Made by a program: the position numbers and the translations under genes. The notes under the pieces were generated by a model, which ran no database searches, had not been told where the DNA came from, and saw nothing but the letters and a program-made list of their open reading frames with translations. Shown here in pieces: positions 21,481-35,757 of a DNA stretch of 64,000 nt. This DNA is from Setophaga petechia (Eukaryota; Chordata; Aves; Passeriformes; Parulidae), in NCBI GenBank assembly GCA_024362935.1, contig JANCRA010000011.1, forward strand, positions 1,674,001-1,738,000. The letters run 5' to 3'. Within the stretch, counting starts at the first letter, position 1; every line of letters starts with the position of its first letter.

Positions 21481-24400
21481 ATTGGTGAGTGAGCGGCTTT
21501 GAACGTGCTTTCTTGGGGTAAACAAGATAAGAGACTGAAATACGTGTTTTAACATGCTGTCATAGCTGTCTTTGATGAAGCAGTTACTGGTTTTATGGGA
21601 AATGGAGTAGGTCCCTTTTAATTTTCTGGACCACACTAAAGCTGCTGCACATTGTTATTATGGTGAAAAGGTAGGGATAACACCTGAACTGTAGACAGGA
21701 TAGGGAAATAACTAGAAACAAACTATGGTGAGTAATATTGAATCGAAAATCCATCAAATCTGAGTAGCAGAGGGTATAAAATTAGTTCTTTGAAGATCAG
21801 TCTTAAGACCAATCTTACAAAATATTTAATGGAGGCCTTGATGTAGCAATTAAAACTTGACTGTCTTAATTTGATAGTGATGGGGAGTTGGGAGGCACTG
21901 ACAGGATTGAAGAGGGTTCTAGTACTACACAGAAAGAATTAGATGACCCTGAGAAAAAGGATATGAAATAAGTTTAATAACAATTTAAAGAATGAGGATT
22001 TAGAGTTGTTACCTTGCAAGCAAAAAATTTGTAGAATAAATTCTTACCAGTTGAAAGCCACACAAAATCAAAGAATGTTAGGTAATTACAAGGTATTGAA
22101 TTGCAGAAAAAGTAAATGCGTACTACAGTGATCTAGTTAAAGGAGTTACTATTATCCATGAAGAGAACTCTAGAATTCTTTGTATAATGTTAATCATTCC
22201 CAGCAAAAAAACTGGAGCAGAATCAGGAAGATATGCTGAGGTCAAGTAGAGAAATTAAGAGTCTGTTGGAAGAGGCATTTGGCTTTTTTTAATTTTGCAG
22301 AATAATTGTAATTTTGCTTTCTGTTTAACCAGCAAGGTAAACACTATGAGGGAAATAAATTGAACTAAAGGATCATGTTAATACGTGAATAATTTAACAT
22401 AGATTTTCAGATTAATAGTATATGAAAATTTCTAACCATCAGAGACCACTGATATTTAGGACCAGCCTTCCAAAAGGTCAAGGAAGAGCAAAAACTGAAC
22501 GATTACTAAATGGAATATGACTGATTTGTAAAAATAATATTTTTGTTTGCTGCATCAGAGGCCTAAGTTTAGGGTTACCTGTAGACTATAGATCAGTTTT
22601 TCTTTTTTGTTTGTTTGTGAAATAGGTTATTAGCAAGAACTTGTTAAATTGTTTTTTAGAAGAAAAAAAATAGTCATGTTTGCAGTCTGAATAGTAGAGT
22701 TGGTGACAGTCAGGAAATGACAATGGCTTATTGCTGGCTTTTTTGTGTTGAAGAAAAGGTGTGATGAGTAAGCTGAGGTGAAGGTTGAAGTGTAGAATGT
22801 GCATCTGCTGTCTTTTTACCAGAGCAGTGTGAGTTTGCCTCTGCAAGAGGGGACTCAAATTCAGTTCTGATCTGTAAACAGTGAGAGAGATTTCCTCTGT
22901 TCAGGTTTTGGTGTCCTTCAGTTAAAGTTGTCTCATCAGCAAGAGCAAAGGATTTGAAGCAGTGCTTTAAGTGTTAATTGTGTTATCTCACCTCACATTC
23001 TTTTAAACTTAATGTTTGAGCACATGTGGCATTGAAGTCCTCATCTGCAGCTCAGACCTGAGGTACTTGATTGTCCAAGGAGTGAACTACTACTAGAAGC
23101 TCTTCTAAGGATTTGGGTATGCTGGAATTTTGAGGGCTGTCACTCTTTTCTTTTGGTTGGTCTGTCAGTTTATATCTCCCCACATGATCTCAATTGTGGA
23201 TGTTTCACTTCCAGATAGATCAGTTAATAAGCACATAGGATGTTTTAGAGGGCATTGGTTTATACATGTTATGTGGAACACATGATCCCTGAAGCATTGA
23301 GCTTTCTGGAGAGAGCATCCATAGAATGGTGTTAGAGTAGGCACCAGGCCTGTCTTGAGTGCAAGGGTTTGTTCCAGCAAATTTCCATTGTGAGTGTTTA
23401 TTGTGTTTGTAAGTCAAGAGCACAGACACTGAAATTGTCAGTTTTGTTGTGGTTTGCTTTGCTATTTAAAGATGATACTTAATAAATATATGGGAAAAAA
23501 GGTCTTGTGCAGTCCCCCACTGCAGCCTTGTCTGAACTTACAGGACTTAGATTCTGGTTATCATTCATCTATCAGCACCGCTTTTCCAAGTGGCATTTTT
23601 TCTTTCACTTTTTCAATGAAATTTCGATTGGTTGTGGAACAGAGCTGCTTAAATACCAATTTTGTCAGTCAGCAAATTTCTGACATCCAAGTAATGCAGC
23701 TACATCAACTGAATTTTATAATATGAACTCAAAGGCATAAATCCTGTACTGCTTGTTATGATATTCTTCAGCATGCTCAAGACCTCTTAGAGTGTGTTAG
23801 AGTGTCTGCTGAGTGACCAGGACTAGTGGATGGTGACAGAAGGAGGGCAGCAGGACATTTCAGGAATGGCTTGGGGTGGATGGGCTTCCCATGGATGGTG
23901 TAAAATGCTTGTGTGTCTTCTTCACCTTGGAGTTTTTTATCCACAGAAGAAAATGCCTGTGCATGCTACATGTTAGTACCTTAGGGGCTGGCTCTCTCTG
24001 AGAATGGATACATCTTCAGAGTTTTGCTACATCCAAGAGTCATCAGCTTTTACTCAGGGTTACTGAGTAGGGTTGTAGATACAGGTGATGTGGATCTTCA
24101 GGAAGCATTAAAACAAAGTACCATACTAGAGGCTTTTGAGGAGAGTGAATGTGTGTAGCCTCAAAGACATTTCTTACATGCAGAAGTTGTTGGGTTGAAA
24201 ATTATAAAGAAGGCAAAAAGAAATAGCCAGAAAAAGGAAGGAGGTAGAAAGGTGGCACATGAGCTTCAGTGTACACAAAGTAAGGTGTTGTCTTGGGTAA
24301 AATAATCTAAACCGTGCTCATATGGTGGTGAACTCGAGGTTGGCAGCCACCAATCAAGAGAAAGTGCTTGGAGTTAGCACTGAATGTTCCCTGGAAACCT

Positions 24401-27400
24401 AAGCTCAGTGTAGTGGCAGCCAGAGAGCCAGGAAAAGGGTGCCTGTCCTCAAAGAGATCGTGAGAAGAAGACAGAGGGCACCATTTTGCTGCTGCAGCTG
24501 GTGCACCCACATCTGGGGTAGTTTGTGTGGTTCCAGTCTCTGCATTGGAAGAAGGACACAGTGGGACAGGGGAGGGCAACTGAAAGGAACAGGGGGATCA
24601 GCTTCCTTAAGAGGAAAGATTGAAAAGTCAGGATTGTTCACAGAGGATATTGTTGGGGCATGACCAGGGTTATGCAGTGAAGGCAGTGAGTAAAGTGAGA
24701 GTTATCCATCCAGTGTTGAGGCACTGGAATGGGAGTTTCATGCTGGGGCTGTTGGGAGGTAGTTTCAGATGGATGCAGGGAAGGATGACAGGGGCACTGT
24801 GGTGGCACTGTGAGCAGGTTCAGGAATGAGTTAGAAAATGGACAGCCCCTGTTGAGGAGCTGCTAAAAGGGCTGCTCAGGCAGGTCCACAATGTACTGTG
24901 GTGGCTGCTGGGTGTGTGTGGAGAATGGACTGCAGGAAGCAGCCAGGCTCATGTGCTCTCCCAGTGGAGGATCTCTGGTGGCTGCTCTTGAAAGCAGAGC
25001 GCTGGGTGAGCCAGATCAGCCTCATCCAGGACATCAGTTTAGTCAACTTATGATCAGTAAGACTGGAATAACTTTAGTTCTGCATGGTTCAGTTCTGGCT
25101 TCTGAGTTGTTAGAATTTGCATGTACAGCCTAGAAAAGGCAGTGAGCAACAAGGTGATAAAGTTTGCCAGGACATGGGTTGTAAAGATAGAGTCAGGTAT
25201 GAAAAGCTGCAGAAGAGCCCTGTAAAACTGAGAAACTGGATAATATACTGGCTCATGAGTTCAGTGTAAGTAGAGGGATTCAGATAGCATAAAGAGAATC
25301 CTAACTTCCCATCACTTCTCTGTAATGAGCAGTATCTTAGAGTTTTGATGAATGGTTCCATGAAAATGTAACAACAGCATTAAGCATCAGTGGAAAAGTG
25401 GAAAACAAACAGTGGAATATTACTGAAGAAACAAGTAAAAAACAAAGCAAAGAATTTTGTCATGACACTTGTTAATCCATGGTTCACCCCACACATCTTG
25501 ATTGAGTCAACCCTGCTCTGTCTCCCAGCTCACAAAACAGGGTAAAAATGAGTGAGATTCAGAAAAGCAAAACAAGAATGGTCACAGACACAGATCCCCA
25601 TACCTCCCCAAATGAGGTATGACCAAGAAAGATGGACTTCAAAATTCGTCCTGGAAAGGGATGTCTGAGAAGGCTGTGATGAAGGCCTGTAGAATCATGA
25701 GTGACAGGAAAAGAAAATGCAGAGGTGCACAGTCTGTTCTTTCTGCAGGAGAGCTGGGGGTCCACAAGGGAAGCTGCCAAGCCCCTGCTTCAGCAAGACC
25801 AAAAGATGTTCTTAAGAACTGAGTTGGAGAACTTACCAGAGTATGCTGTTGGTATTGAAAGTATTTGTGTTGAAGAGGAGAAAGAGCAGATTCAGAGGTG
25901 GAGGTGGAGCCAAATACGTAAAAACCCCATCCATTTTGAATAGAAAAAGCAGTATTATGTATGTTTGCCCTATTCTGTGTTCTTTCTGGCCTCTGGTTTT
26001 TGCCACCATTTCAAAACTTATACTAGGCCTAAAAGGACCTTTGCTGTGATCTGCTGTGGCTACTTTTTGTTGGCTCTTTATTCACAGAAGTCATAATTGA
26101 CGTGGACTTTTTTTCACAGTTTCTCCTTATCCTTCCTCAAACAGAACTTGTCAAACCTCTTTAAAGAAACATGGGTATTGCTGTTCATTGACTAGACACT
26201 GGGTTCCATGCTGAATATTGATTGGGTCTTTTACAGATGAGTTACTGTTATTTACTAAGTTATCTAAAGGCAGAAGTTCCCCCTGTATATGTGATGTCTT
26301 TTGTTTTCAGGCTCAGCAGGATAAATTGATGCAATTGGTAAACATCAGTTGAGCTACCTCACTCTCAGGTTCTTTTCAATCATCTTTCATTGCATTTCTG
26401 GTCAATTCCAGCCCCTGTGCAGATCAGGAGCTTGAAGCTGACCTCTCATTCTCCTCAGACCTGCTTGTTGTCCTGAGAATGCTTAGGCTGCTGGTTTACT
26501 CCCTTCAGTCCCTTTAGACTGAAGTTGGGCAGTCATTAGTACTACTGCATGTTTGCCTACATGGAGAAACTTTTTGAGTAAGCATAGTGAAGCAACTATT
26601 TATGCAAAGGTAGTATCAGTATGTATATAGCAATTAGACATACAACCTTAATAGGGTTACCATTTTATCTTGTCACATAAATCCACTGTGATACTGTTAC
26701 ATTTTTAAAGTCATGCTGCATTGATAGATATTTAAAATATTTGAAAGAGTAAATTTATCAATTTACTATTTATCTTTGATAAACTAGTTTAGTGATTTAC
26801 TGTGTGAACATGAAAATCCTGAACAGAAATATGTGTATCCAGCACTTGTAGTAAGAGTTGCATGTTTGACAGTCTTAGTAGTCTTAGCATTGGTACATTG
26901 ATGTAAATACATTGGTGGTATAAAATAATGAACTTCAATGAACAACCAGAGCAAGATATTTTCTCAAAGGTGAAGTCAAGCATACAGTTATATATAAATG
27001 ACTCACAAATTTAGGAGACATTTGCTTTTAAAAGTGACTTGTTTCTGTTCACTAGCCACTAAACCAGATTTGATGTTTCACACTAAAGCCATGTCATCAA
27101 GGTTATGCATGACTAAGGACATATAAGCTATTATATATATTATAAGGGGAAAGAGTAAGAAAATATGAACTGTATAACAAGTCATTTGGTCACAGGTTCT
27201 TACTTTGCTTTATTGCTTTTATTAAGTTCTGATTTCTTATGATTCGTCTTGGACACAGAAAGTTTTTCCCCATGTTAGTTAATATGTCATCTCAGACTTA
27301 CTGTTTGTCTAGGTAAGGACTAGGTTTTTTTTGTGTGGATGTTTTGGATTTAGTTTTGGGTATTTTTAAAGAAACAGGCATAAATACATACTTTTTAAAA

Positions 27401-30400
27401 TTAAATACCTTTGGTGTCAGAAGTCAAACAACATACCTAAGTCCTCATTTCACTAATAGAGAATCAGAAATTAAATGAGAATGCTGTTTATACTGGAAGT
27501 AGCACTTTGGATTTCAGAATCCTTTTAATAAGGTTTTATAAAATCTTATTTTCAGGCCTTTCATAATTTCCTTCGCAGGATAATAGAAAACACCACAAAT
27601 GTAGAAAAAGTGGTCTGTGTGAGTCAAGGCTTACACACCGTGCCAGTACCTAAAGGGGACTTACAAGAAAGGTGGAGAGGGGTTTTTACAAGGACATGAA
27701 ACTGGGAATGGCTTTAAACTGACAGAGGGAAAGTTTAGATTGGATATAAGGATGAAATTCTTTCCTGTGAGGGTGAAGAACAACTGGAAAAGTTGCCCAG
27801 AGGAGCCGTGGATGCCCCATCCCTGGAAGTGTTCAAGGCCAAGCTGGCTGGGGCTGGGAGCAGCCGGGTTAGTGGTGTCCCAGGTGTCCCTGTCCGTGGC
27901 AGGGGAGCCGGACCAGATGACCTGTTAGTGCCTCTCCCCCCTCACAGCATTCTGTGTTTGTCCCTGCAGTCGGACAGACAGGAATTCCGCAGTCCACGTG
28001 GTGGCAGTGTCCGTCCAGCCTCCAGTGCTGCTCCTGCCTCGGCAGCCAGCCGGACACAGCCCTCCTCAGTGTCTTTTCCAGAAGGCTGCTCCGAGGCTGC
28101 AGCAAATTTAAACACTTAATTAAGAGTTGGACAAATTCTCACTACTCTGTTACTAACCAGACTATTAAACCAATAACAAAACAATATGTAGTAACCTTTA
28201 ATATTTTCTTGACATACACCCTATGTGTTCCCACCAGAAACAAAAAAGGAGTTCAGGTAAAGCTCTGTGAAGAGGTTGATAATTATGACTAATATGATTC
28301 AATAACTTTATATAAAAACAAATGTATTCAAACTGACCACAATGATCAGAGAAGTACTGCAGCTATATACTGGTTTAATTGAGCCAATTGTGAGGCATTA
28401 GTTACAGATTATTTGAAAAAAATCTGTAAATTGCCTTTTTTCCTAAATAGTTCTTGCACAGAAGATGAAAGATGAGCAATGTTCAAAAATACTCAGCTGT
28501 ATATTTGATAGAAGTTAAATGTGCTCAAACATGTAATGCAACTGAATTGCCAATTAAGTTTAGCAAGGATAAAATGTTTGTGAATCTGCTTGTTAATAAA
28601 GGCATTTAAAATGAATGATCTCTTTCTTATTTTTCCCTTGTTTTGTGTACCTGAGTACACAACACTTGTACTATTTTATCTGGGGAAGCATCCTGCAACC
28701 TTGGATTGGTATTTGAGGCCTTGTGTATTTTTTATCTTGTAGTGTTGACATACTGGGCAATAATGAGCAAAGCTCCCTGTTTCCCAAAGCCGTCATCTGC
28801 TGATCCATAAGAGCAGCAATAGTGTTAAAGCTTTTTCATAAAGCACTTTGTAGCCTGTACTTGTAAAGCCCTTTGTATGTGCAGTGCCCCAGAGTTTCTA
28901 CTTACAGGATGGTCCTGACATCAAGAGATCATTACCTGGATGTCTCATGTCTACATAAAAGAATGGACTGATTGGAAACAAATGGCATAAATAATGTTAT
29001 TCTGTTGGCACCTACCCATGTGGCTGACTAGGGACATGGGAGGGCATGTAGGTGTTATAAACCTGCTGTGATACTTCAAATCCAGGAACTGTTGAAAAAA
29101 TAGCTAAAATTAGAAAGGGAAAATCTGCAGAATATAGCAGTGTGTAAAATAGGCATCATGCTGTGCTTAATCTGAGGTGCTGCTTTTAGCAGCAGTTCCA
29201 TATTGGTGGAGCCATAAAACTGTTCCAGTTGTACTGAAAAGATAAAGATTTCTAATAGCAAATATAGAACTTAAGTGGATTTTGATGTACATAATGGAGT
29301 TCCTTCCTAAATGGAAATGAGTTGATCACATCATTTTTTACTAAATATAATATTTATTCAGTTAAATGACTTCTCAGTAAGTGACACGTAAATACTCATG
29401 TGCATGAAAACTTAGCAAGGAATTTCTTCCTCAGCATTTTAAGCAAAGTACTGGGTTTTTCATTAAATAATGAAGAGGAAGAGCTCTGCAAGGCACTGCC
29501 ACTGAAGTGCTCTCAAAGTGCATTACAGAAAGAGGATGCTGTTTACCACAAGGGAGTTGACAAATGCAAATTTTGCAAGTAACATGTATGGTGTGTTTGC
29601 TGGCAGAGGAGGTTGCTATTTCCTGGATTTGTTTTAGTTTCCATTTCTTGGTGGTGGCAGTTTCCCTAGTGGTGATCTTACTGATGCCTGGGTTCTAGAT
29701 GTCAGTTTGTATTAATACTGAGAAATCTCAAGGATGGAGTGATCTGATAGTGTTCTGTGGTACTGATGTGTTGTTTTAAAATAGAGGCAGTTAGTTCAGT
29801 TTGCCTGAATGTAATGGGGAAAACTAGTTTTCCAGAACTAGTATGTCCTATGGAGCAGTGACTGGTGATTAATCCCAATTTGGCAGGTTCATTAATGCTT
29901 TTGTAGTGGAGGGATGGGTCCCATGAGTGAGGGTGTTTCTCATGTGGGGCTGTTCTCTCCTGTTCCTGGGGATATTTGGTAGCTGTTGGACTTACAGAGA
30001 AAGCAGAGACCACAACATATATTTAGTAAAATAAAACTGTCCACAGTTAACACAAACTTTAGGACTAGTTTAAGGAGTGACAGAACTTGCATTTAGCTCT
30101 ATGGTGTGAATTTTTCAAGATCAGTCCTGACTTCTGCAGATGAGAATGTGTCCTGCAACAGATGAGTGTGTGACAATGAGTTACCATTGTATACAGTTTA
30201 GTGAGAGACAACTGGCTCCCAGTAAATAAATTATTTTTACAGAATCACTTAGTATAAACGTTCCTTCTGAAAACAAAACAGCTTGGTTAAATTTTCTTAT
30301 CCTGTTCTATATGTGTCATTGAAGAGGCTTACAGCATAATTTCTGAAGTTATTAATTAAGAAGTACATTATGTTGAGGCTAAAGAAATGTATAAATCTAG

Positions 30401-33400
30401 GGAAAATGTATTCTTACATTATGCCTTTCTAATGGGAATCCTTCTAGATTGGGAGGATGTCTTTGAATTTACTTTTTTCCACAAAACTAATTTTCTGTCA
30501 AAGTACCAAGTTATTAAGGGCAGACCTTTTTTTTTAACAAATACTATTATTTAACAGATACATTTTCAGTAGATAGTGATGCATTTTTACAAGAAGTGAT
30601 TTACTTCTGTTTTTAAAAATTAGATTTATTTAGGTAGTAGTAATAATTTTTTGGGATGTTCAGGATGGTAATTTTGCAATATTTTCTGTCTTATTACTAA
30701 TGCAAGTCCATTTGTCCTAATTGGTGCTTGTGAAATCAGTCCTTACAGGTAGGATATCAGCTTATGGACAGGTTCAGAGTTGTTACCTGATTCACCTTTC
30801 AGAAGCAATTTAAATTGAATGTCTAATACTGTTTTGCTTCTAAATTTTGCTCCTGAGTCTGTTGTATCAGATAATCATTGCAATAATAAGCTTTTTTGAT
30901 ACTGTGGGCAGAAGTGCAATCACCATTTCTTTAATGAAACATATCTAAATAATTTTACTTTTGGTTTTTTTTATGAGTTTTCTTAAACAGGAAGTTTTGC
31001 TGGGTTGGGTTAATTCTAAGGCAAGACCATGCTGTTTGGGGACTGACATTTTAAAGATGGTGCATAGTTCAGCTTTGTGTGCAGCTTGTATTTGGCATAG
31101 GTTAGCTAGCCATATGTGAAATAGAATTGTGTTAGTAGAAAAAATCTTTTTAATCACAAAGATAAATCAAACCAGATGGTCCAGATTTTTTTTTATTTTT
31201 TGTGAATGCATTTGCTTAGTGCACAATCTTCAGGTATTGGGAAGAAGGATTTGCCTCATCTTGTCTTTCTTACTGTGAAATACGAAGGTTTTACTTTAGT
31301 CTTCTACACGAGTGATTAGTTCTAGATTTTAGTGTTGATAAATTCTGAATCAGAATGACTTCCAGTTACACTTTCTGTTAACTGCTAGTATTTGTGCTTC
31401 CTTTTCTGAGAAGATAAAGAAGTGACTTTTTTCCTAGGTATTATTAGCTAATGTTTCATCACAGTTGGGGAATTCTCTAAGGCTTTACCAGACATACACG
31501 TCTGGTATGAAAATACAGCCATTAGCTTATATTTAACAGAGCATGCCATGCTGTTTCTCAAACAGCCTACATTTCTTCCAGTGTAATATTCTCATGTTGA
31601 TTTATGTTAGGCCTTGTTTTATTAAGCAGGTTTAAATACTGAAGCATTATTTTACAAGCAAACCACTTTTTGTCAAGTGTGGGTAGGGGTTTGTGGTATT
31701 GATATGCTGCTACTATGGCTGATAATTGGAGGTTTTAAAATGATTTATGATCTACAATGGTCTTGCTTTAGGGAAGATTTAGTGCAGAATATAAAGGTCA
31801 CAATCACATCACAGAGAAACTGGGCCCATTATTTTTCTCAGTGAACACTGGATGAGCAGAGTGAAAGAAAAATTCTCATATCATTCATGATTTGGGTGGA
31901 AAATGGGCAAGAAAATTGAAATTGCTGTCAGCTGGTTATCATAGCTTTGTAGCATCCAGGGGGTTGTAACATATTCACTGAAAATTCAAGTAATTACATT
32001 TTACTTTCTTTTTGTATAGGGTTATAAGGAGGCTGTCAGTGCCCTGCATGACTCCAGTCTCACACTAAGTTTTATGGTGTATCAGTGAACCGGCCACTTG
32101 CTATTGGAGATGGTTGTGGAAAAGAGTTCTTGAGCCAGTGATGTACTGTCACGTGCTTAAAAACATACTTGCAGCCTCGAGGAATGTACTCTGCTTAGAA
32201 TCATTCCTTATACAGATACCAAGACATAAAATTTATTTCTATCTCTTTCTCTTCAGCATCCAATAAAGAAAAAAATGTTGTGCATTCCCGCACTGGAAAA
32301 CTAGACAAATGTTGATATATGTAGCAGAATTTGTCCAGATAGGAAACACAGCCTAGTGAAGTTTAAATATGATTTATTAAACTCAACGGCCCCCAGTGCT
32401 AGAGCTGTTACTCAGACCAGTGTGTACACATTTTGAAATTATTTCTGGAGGTACTTTCATCTTGAATTTGATCTAAAACATGGGGGAAGAGCTATAAAAT
32501 ATAGACATTATGAACTCTCATAAAAGGAGAGGTTTTAAATTGAACTCTTTGGCTACTGGCCATGTTTCCATTCTCCTGGCTGAATGAGTGCACTGGTGTG
32601 GAAGGATACCTTATATAGATGAGAAAATTTAAATCTGTGTATAGCAGTTTTAATAAGAGATTCAGATAGTTAATCAGAACATTGCTACACCGTGAGCCCA
32701 AAATAGAACCCCTGGGCAAGTGAAAAATACTGTTTCAAGTGACATTTCAGTTCACTTTCTATTCCAAGGTTATCTAGTAAAATCACGTTTCCCTCCTATC
32801 AGTTTAACTTTGTCAAGGATCTATTGAGATTTCTTCTAGAGGAATTTTACTTACTCATATGATTTTTTTTCTTTTTTCCGCCTCTCTGAGGCAGTACAAA
32901 AAGAGGACTGTCGTCCAGTCTTCTAGATGTTTTCATTGCTTAAAATTGCCTCATGAACATTCTGCCATTCTCTTGCTAAACCATTCTCTTTTTCCTTATT
33001 GTTTTCAGGTAATCTTTTCTGTGTCCCGTAAGCACGTGGTGTCATCATGATTTGACTCACCCTTAAAATACTCTTCTGCAAAACTGAAATCATAGTTCAT
33101 CAAATATTCTATACCAAGTAATCCATGGTGAAACATTTATCTTCTTCTTTTATGTCTGTCCTGATACAGAAAAGGGCTTAATCCTTTATTTAGTATTAAG
33201 CCAGAGAAACTGCATTTGTATTTCTTCATGTTGAGGTTCTGCTCAAACCTACAGTAGCTCTGTACTTGATTTTACCATTGTCTCCCTTGCACCCACTCCA
33301 GTTTTCAGTGGGCAATTTTACCTAATACATGCAGTTTTCTGTGTTCTGTATTACTGTTCTTGTTTGTTCTATAGTTTGTGTATCTCTGACGGTGTAAAAA

Positions 33401-33966
33401 TAATATTCTCAAAGACTATTGAAAAATACATTTATTGCAGAATGAAGAAATCAGTATTTTTATGAAGCATTTTTAGCTGTACTGTAGTTTATGCATTGAA
33501 GTTCAAAATCAGAGGGTAAAAACCCATTGGAGCAGCTTTGCTTATAGCTGGTAAAAATTGCAGTTAGTGTAACTGTACCAGTGGACTGAATTGTTTAGAT
33601 TTTCCTCATTTATGAAAAGTTCTTCCTTTCTGTCCCAATCTGTGGTGTTTTGCCCTTTAATATCAATACTACTACATGTGATTCCTTACTAGGTTGAAAA
33701 CTAATCACCTGTCTGGCATCTGTAGCAGAGATCTTACCAGTTTCCTCTCCTAACAAAGCTTTGCTGCTCTTTCCAGAGCTGTAAGCTCTTTCCTTTTTAC
33801 CAGAAGGGAATGCAGCACACAAAGTTAATGTGTATGACAGGAAGATTTCAGAGTTGACCTATAAGCTAGTTTGCATTCTTGTTTGGGACCTGAGCAGTCT
33901 AGTGAATATTAGCATTGTGTTTATTTGCCTGGTTTCACCATCATTTCTTCACCCTTTGACTTGCAG
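21481..33966 (+). other. ANKRD46: Presumed first intron of ANKRD46
   Basis: These 12.5 kb contain one clear CR1 copy (27640-27925) and a GC-rich patch at 27960-28110, but no recognised exon. A faint CR1-like stretch may exist near 24540-24680. Additional untranslated exons could be present; I cannot identify them from sequence alone. Confidence 0.5.
27640..27925 (+). mobile_element. CR1 LINE fragment, plus orientation
   Basis: The text includes the CR1 3' block 'agtttagattggatataagg', then 'gatgaaattctttcctgtgaggg', 'gttgcccagaggagccgtgg' and 'gtgttcaaggccaagctgg', in that order. The copy lacks the terminal tail after about 27925. Confidence 0.85.
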
Positions 33967-33998
33967 GTTGCTTACCTCCTCCTGAGAGAGTCAGAGCA
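33967..33998 (+). other. ANKRD46: ANKRD46 5' UTR part of the first coding exon
   Basis: The acceptor at 33965-33966 (cctttgacttgcag) is preceded by a pyrimidine-rich tract. Thirty-two untranslated bases then lead to ATG at 33999, which has G at -3. Confidence 0.75.
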
Positions 33999-34309
33999 AT
34001 GTCCTACGTTTTTGTGAACGACTCCTCCCAGACCAACGTGCCTCTGCTGCAGGCTTGTATTGATGGAGATTTCAACTACTCCAAGCGGCTCCTGGAGAGC
34101 GGCTTTGACCCGAACATCCGTGACAGCCGGGGCCGAACTGGGCTGCACCTGGCTGCAGCCAGAGGAAATGTAGACATCTGTCAACTCTTGCATAAATTTG
34201 GTGCTGACCTGCTAGCCACTGATTACCAGGGGAACACAGCCCTTCACCTGTGTGGCCATGTTGATACCATCCAGTTCCTAGTTTCTAATGGACTTAAAAT
34301 TGATATTTG
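33999..34309 (+). CDS. ANKRD46: ANKRD46 coding exon 1: ankyrin repeat domain protein 46, residues 1-103 and part of 104
   Basis: ANKRD46 is a small ankyrin-repeat protein anchored by a C-terminal membrane segment; its cellular role is poorly known. This exon begins MSYVFVNDSSQTNVPLLQAC, identical as far as I recall to the mammalian N-terminus, and encodes most of the ankyrin array. GRTGLHLAAARGNVDICQLL and GNTALHLCGHVDTIQFLVSN are canonical repeat helices with the TGLHLAA and TALHL motifs. The exon ends at donor TG|GTAAGT and supplies TG of a split Cys codon completed by the C at 35599. The start is chosen because it is the first ATG after the splice acceptor and matches the family start. Extending through the donor would end the frame at a stop one codon later. 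Confidence 0.97.
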
Positions 34310-35598
34310 GTAAGTCACTTTTTACAGTACTTATTTTATAATACATTAGTCTTCTGTCACCAGAGCCTTGCATATACATCTGCTGTTGCTGAAATGCTGT
34401 ATTTGGTGCAATTCTACTTTACAAAGATATCACTTAATTTTAAAAAGGCAAAATGAAATGGCAGGAAAACAGTAAGAGGCCACTTCTGCTAGTCTGTGCA
34501 ACAAGCAAAGCAAATGTAAGTAGCTGCTGCTGGTGTGAGCTGCTGTATCTAATTGTGCCTCATTTATGACATTGCTGCCCTGGTTTGGCCAGACAGCCAG
34601 GTGTGGGTGGTTGGCACCAAAGAAAAAATCACATTGACTGCTTTAAAAGAATTTCTCCTCCCATTTTCTATTGTGGTACTATCTAAGACAAAGAAAATAC
34701 AGTATATGTGTGTGTCAGTTCATTCCCATACTCTTCTGGTAACAATGCTTCCTTTCAGTGTTTTTGCCCTCCCTCAAAGTCTGTGACTCAGAATATTGTA
34801 TATTCTTTCCTTCTGGCTTCCAGCAGCTGTCAGATGCCAGTGCTCAGATGGAAGCTCTCAAGCTGCAAAATAACTAGCTGTTTCATTCCTGTGCTGAATT
34901 ACTTTTTTTGTGGAACTTTCTGCATATTCACAATGTGTGCAAAAGCCAGGAGTAATGTCAAAACCTTTGAGTTTTTAAATCTGTCCCTTTTTCACCTGTG
35001 CCTCATTAGTGTTTTCAACTCAGCAAAACTAGTTATTGGTAGACCAGATTATTTATGGGTTGTGGGTTGGGACTTTTTCCCCTCATTTCAAACAGCTCTG
35101 GTGGAAATTCCTGGTCTAAAGGCAGCTCTGGACCTATTCAGTATTATTTTAATAGCAGCAGTGGGACCATCTGTATTTTATTTCATTTCTGCCTCATGTC
35201 CTAATACCCTCATGGAAAAGGAACTATTAGGAGCCAGATTGCACAATTCTTTCTTGAAATTAAGCTTAAACTTGAACATTGCCATAAATCTACTGGGTTG
35301 GTTTTTTTTGTTGTTTTTTTTTTTTTGCTGTAACACCCAGATTCCAATTAGATTAGAGTCCTAAGAATTTGATTTTATTAGAGGGGGAAAAGAGTTGTAC
35401 AATTTCAAACCTAAATATACTTATTTTCTTCTATATCCAATTGTGCTGTAACTTGGATAGATTGGAATTTATTACTGTCTGATAAAATAGAAAATAGTTC
35501 TCAGGACTTACTAAATTGTAATATGTTAATGCTGAGTTGACTTGTCACAAAATTTCTATGTTAAAATTTTCTTATGTCTTTTTATGGGCTTGTTTTAG
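34310..35598 (+). other. ANKRD46: ANKRD46 intron between coding exons 1 and 2
   Basis: It has a GTAAGT donor and a cttgttttag acceptor. It contains an uninterrupted frame of 218 codons (34708-35364) with no domain signature, judged non-coding, and T-rich runs near 35300-35330. Confidence 0.9.
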
Positions 35599-35757
35599 CA
35601 ACCACCAAGGTGCAACACCACTTGTTCTTGCCAAACGAAGGGGTGTGAATAAAGATGTGATTAGACTGCTGGAATCTTTAGAGGAGCAGGAGGTGAAAGG
35701 ATTTAACAGAGGAGCTCACTCAAAGCTGGAGACAATGCAGACAGCTGAAAGTGAAAG
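35599..35757 (+). CDS. ANKRD46: ANKRD46 coding exon 2: residues 104-156 and part of 157
   Basis: It starts with the C that completes the split Cys codon and continues NHQGATPLVLAKRRGVNKDV, the last ankyrin repeat (ATPLVLA in place of TPLHLA). It then reads through an acidic, probably linker region (LESLEEQEVKGFNRG, SKLETMQTAESE). The donor is AG|GTATTT, a weaker consensus than the first intron's. The exon supplies AG of a Ser codon completed by T at 39803. Its length of 159 bases keeps phase 2 on both sides. Confidence 0.96.

Noticed and set aside
20461..21636. Several long open frames (up to 220 codons) on both strands
   Set aside because: They run across a CR1 fragment into a CpG island. 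GC-rich sequence has few stop codons, and the Pro/Arg/Ala-rich products have no domain.
34708..35364. 218-codon open frame in the first coding intron of ANKRD46
   Set aside because: It has no domain, lies between well-defined splice sites, and its Phe/Leu/Ser-rich composition fits T-rich intron sequence.
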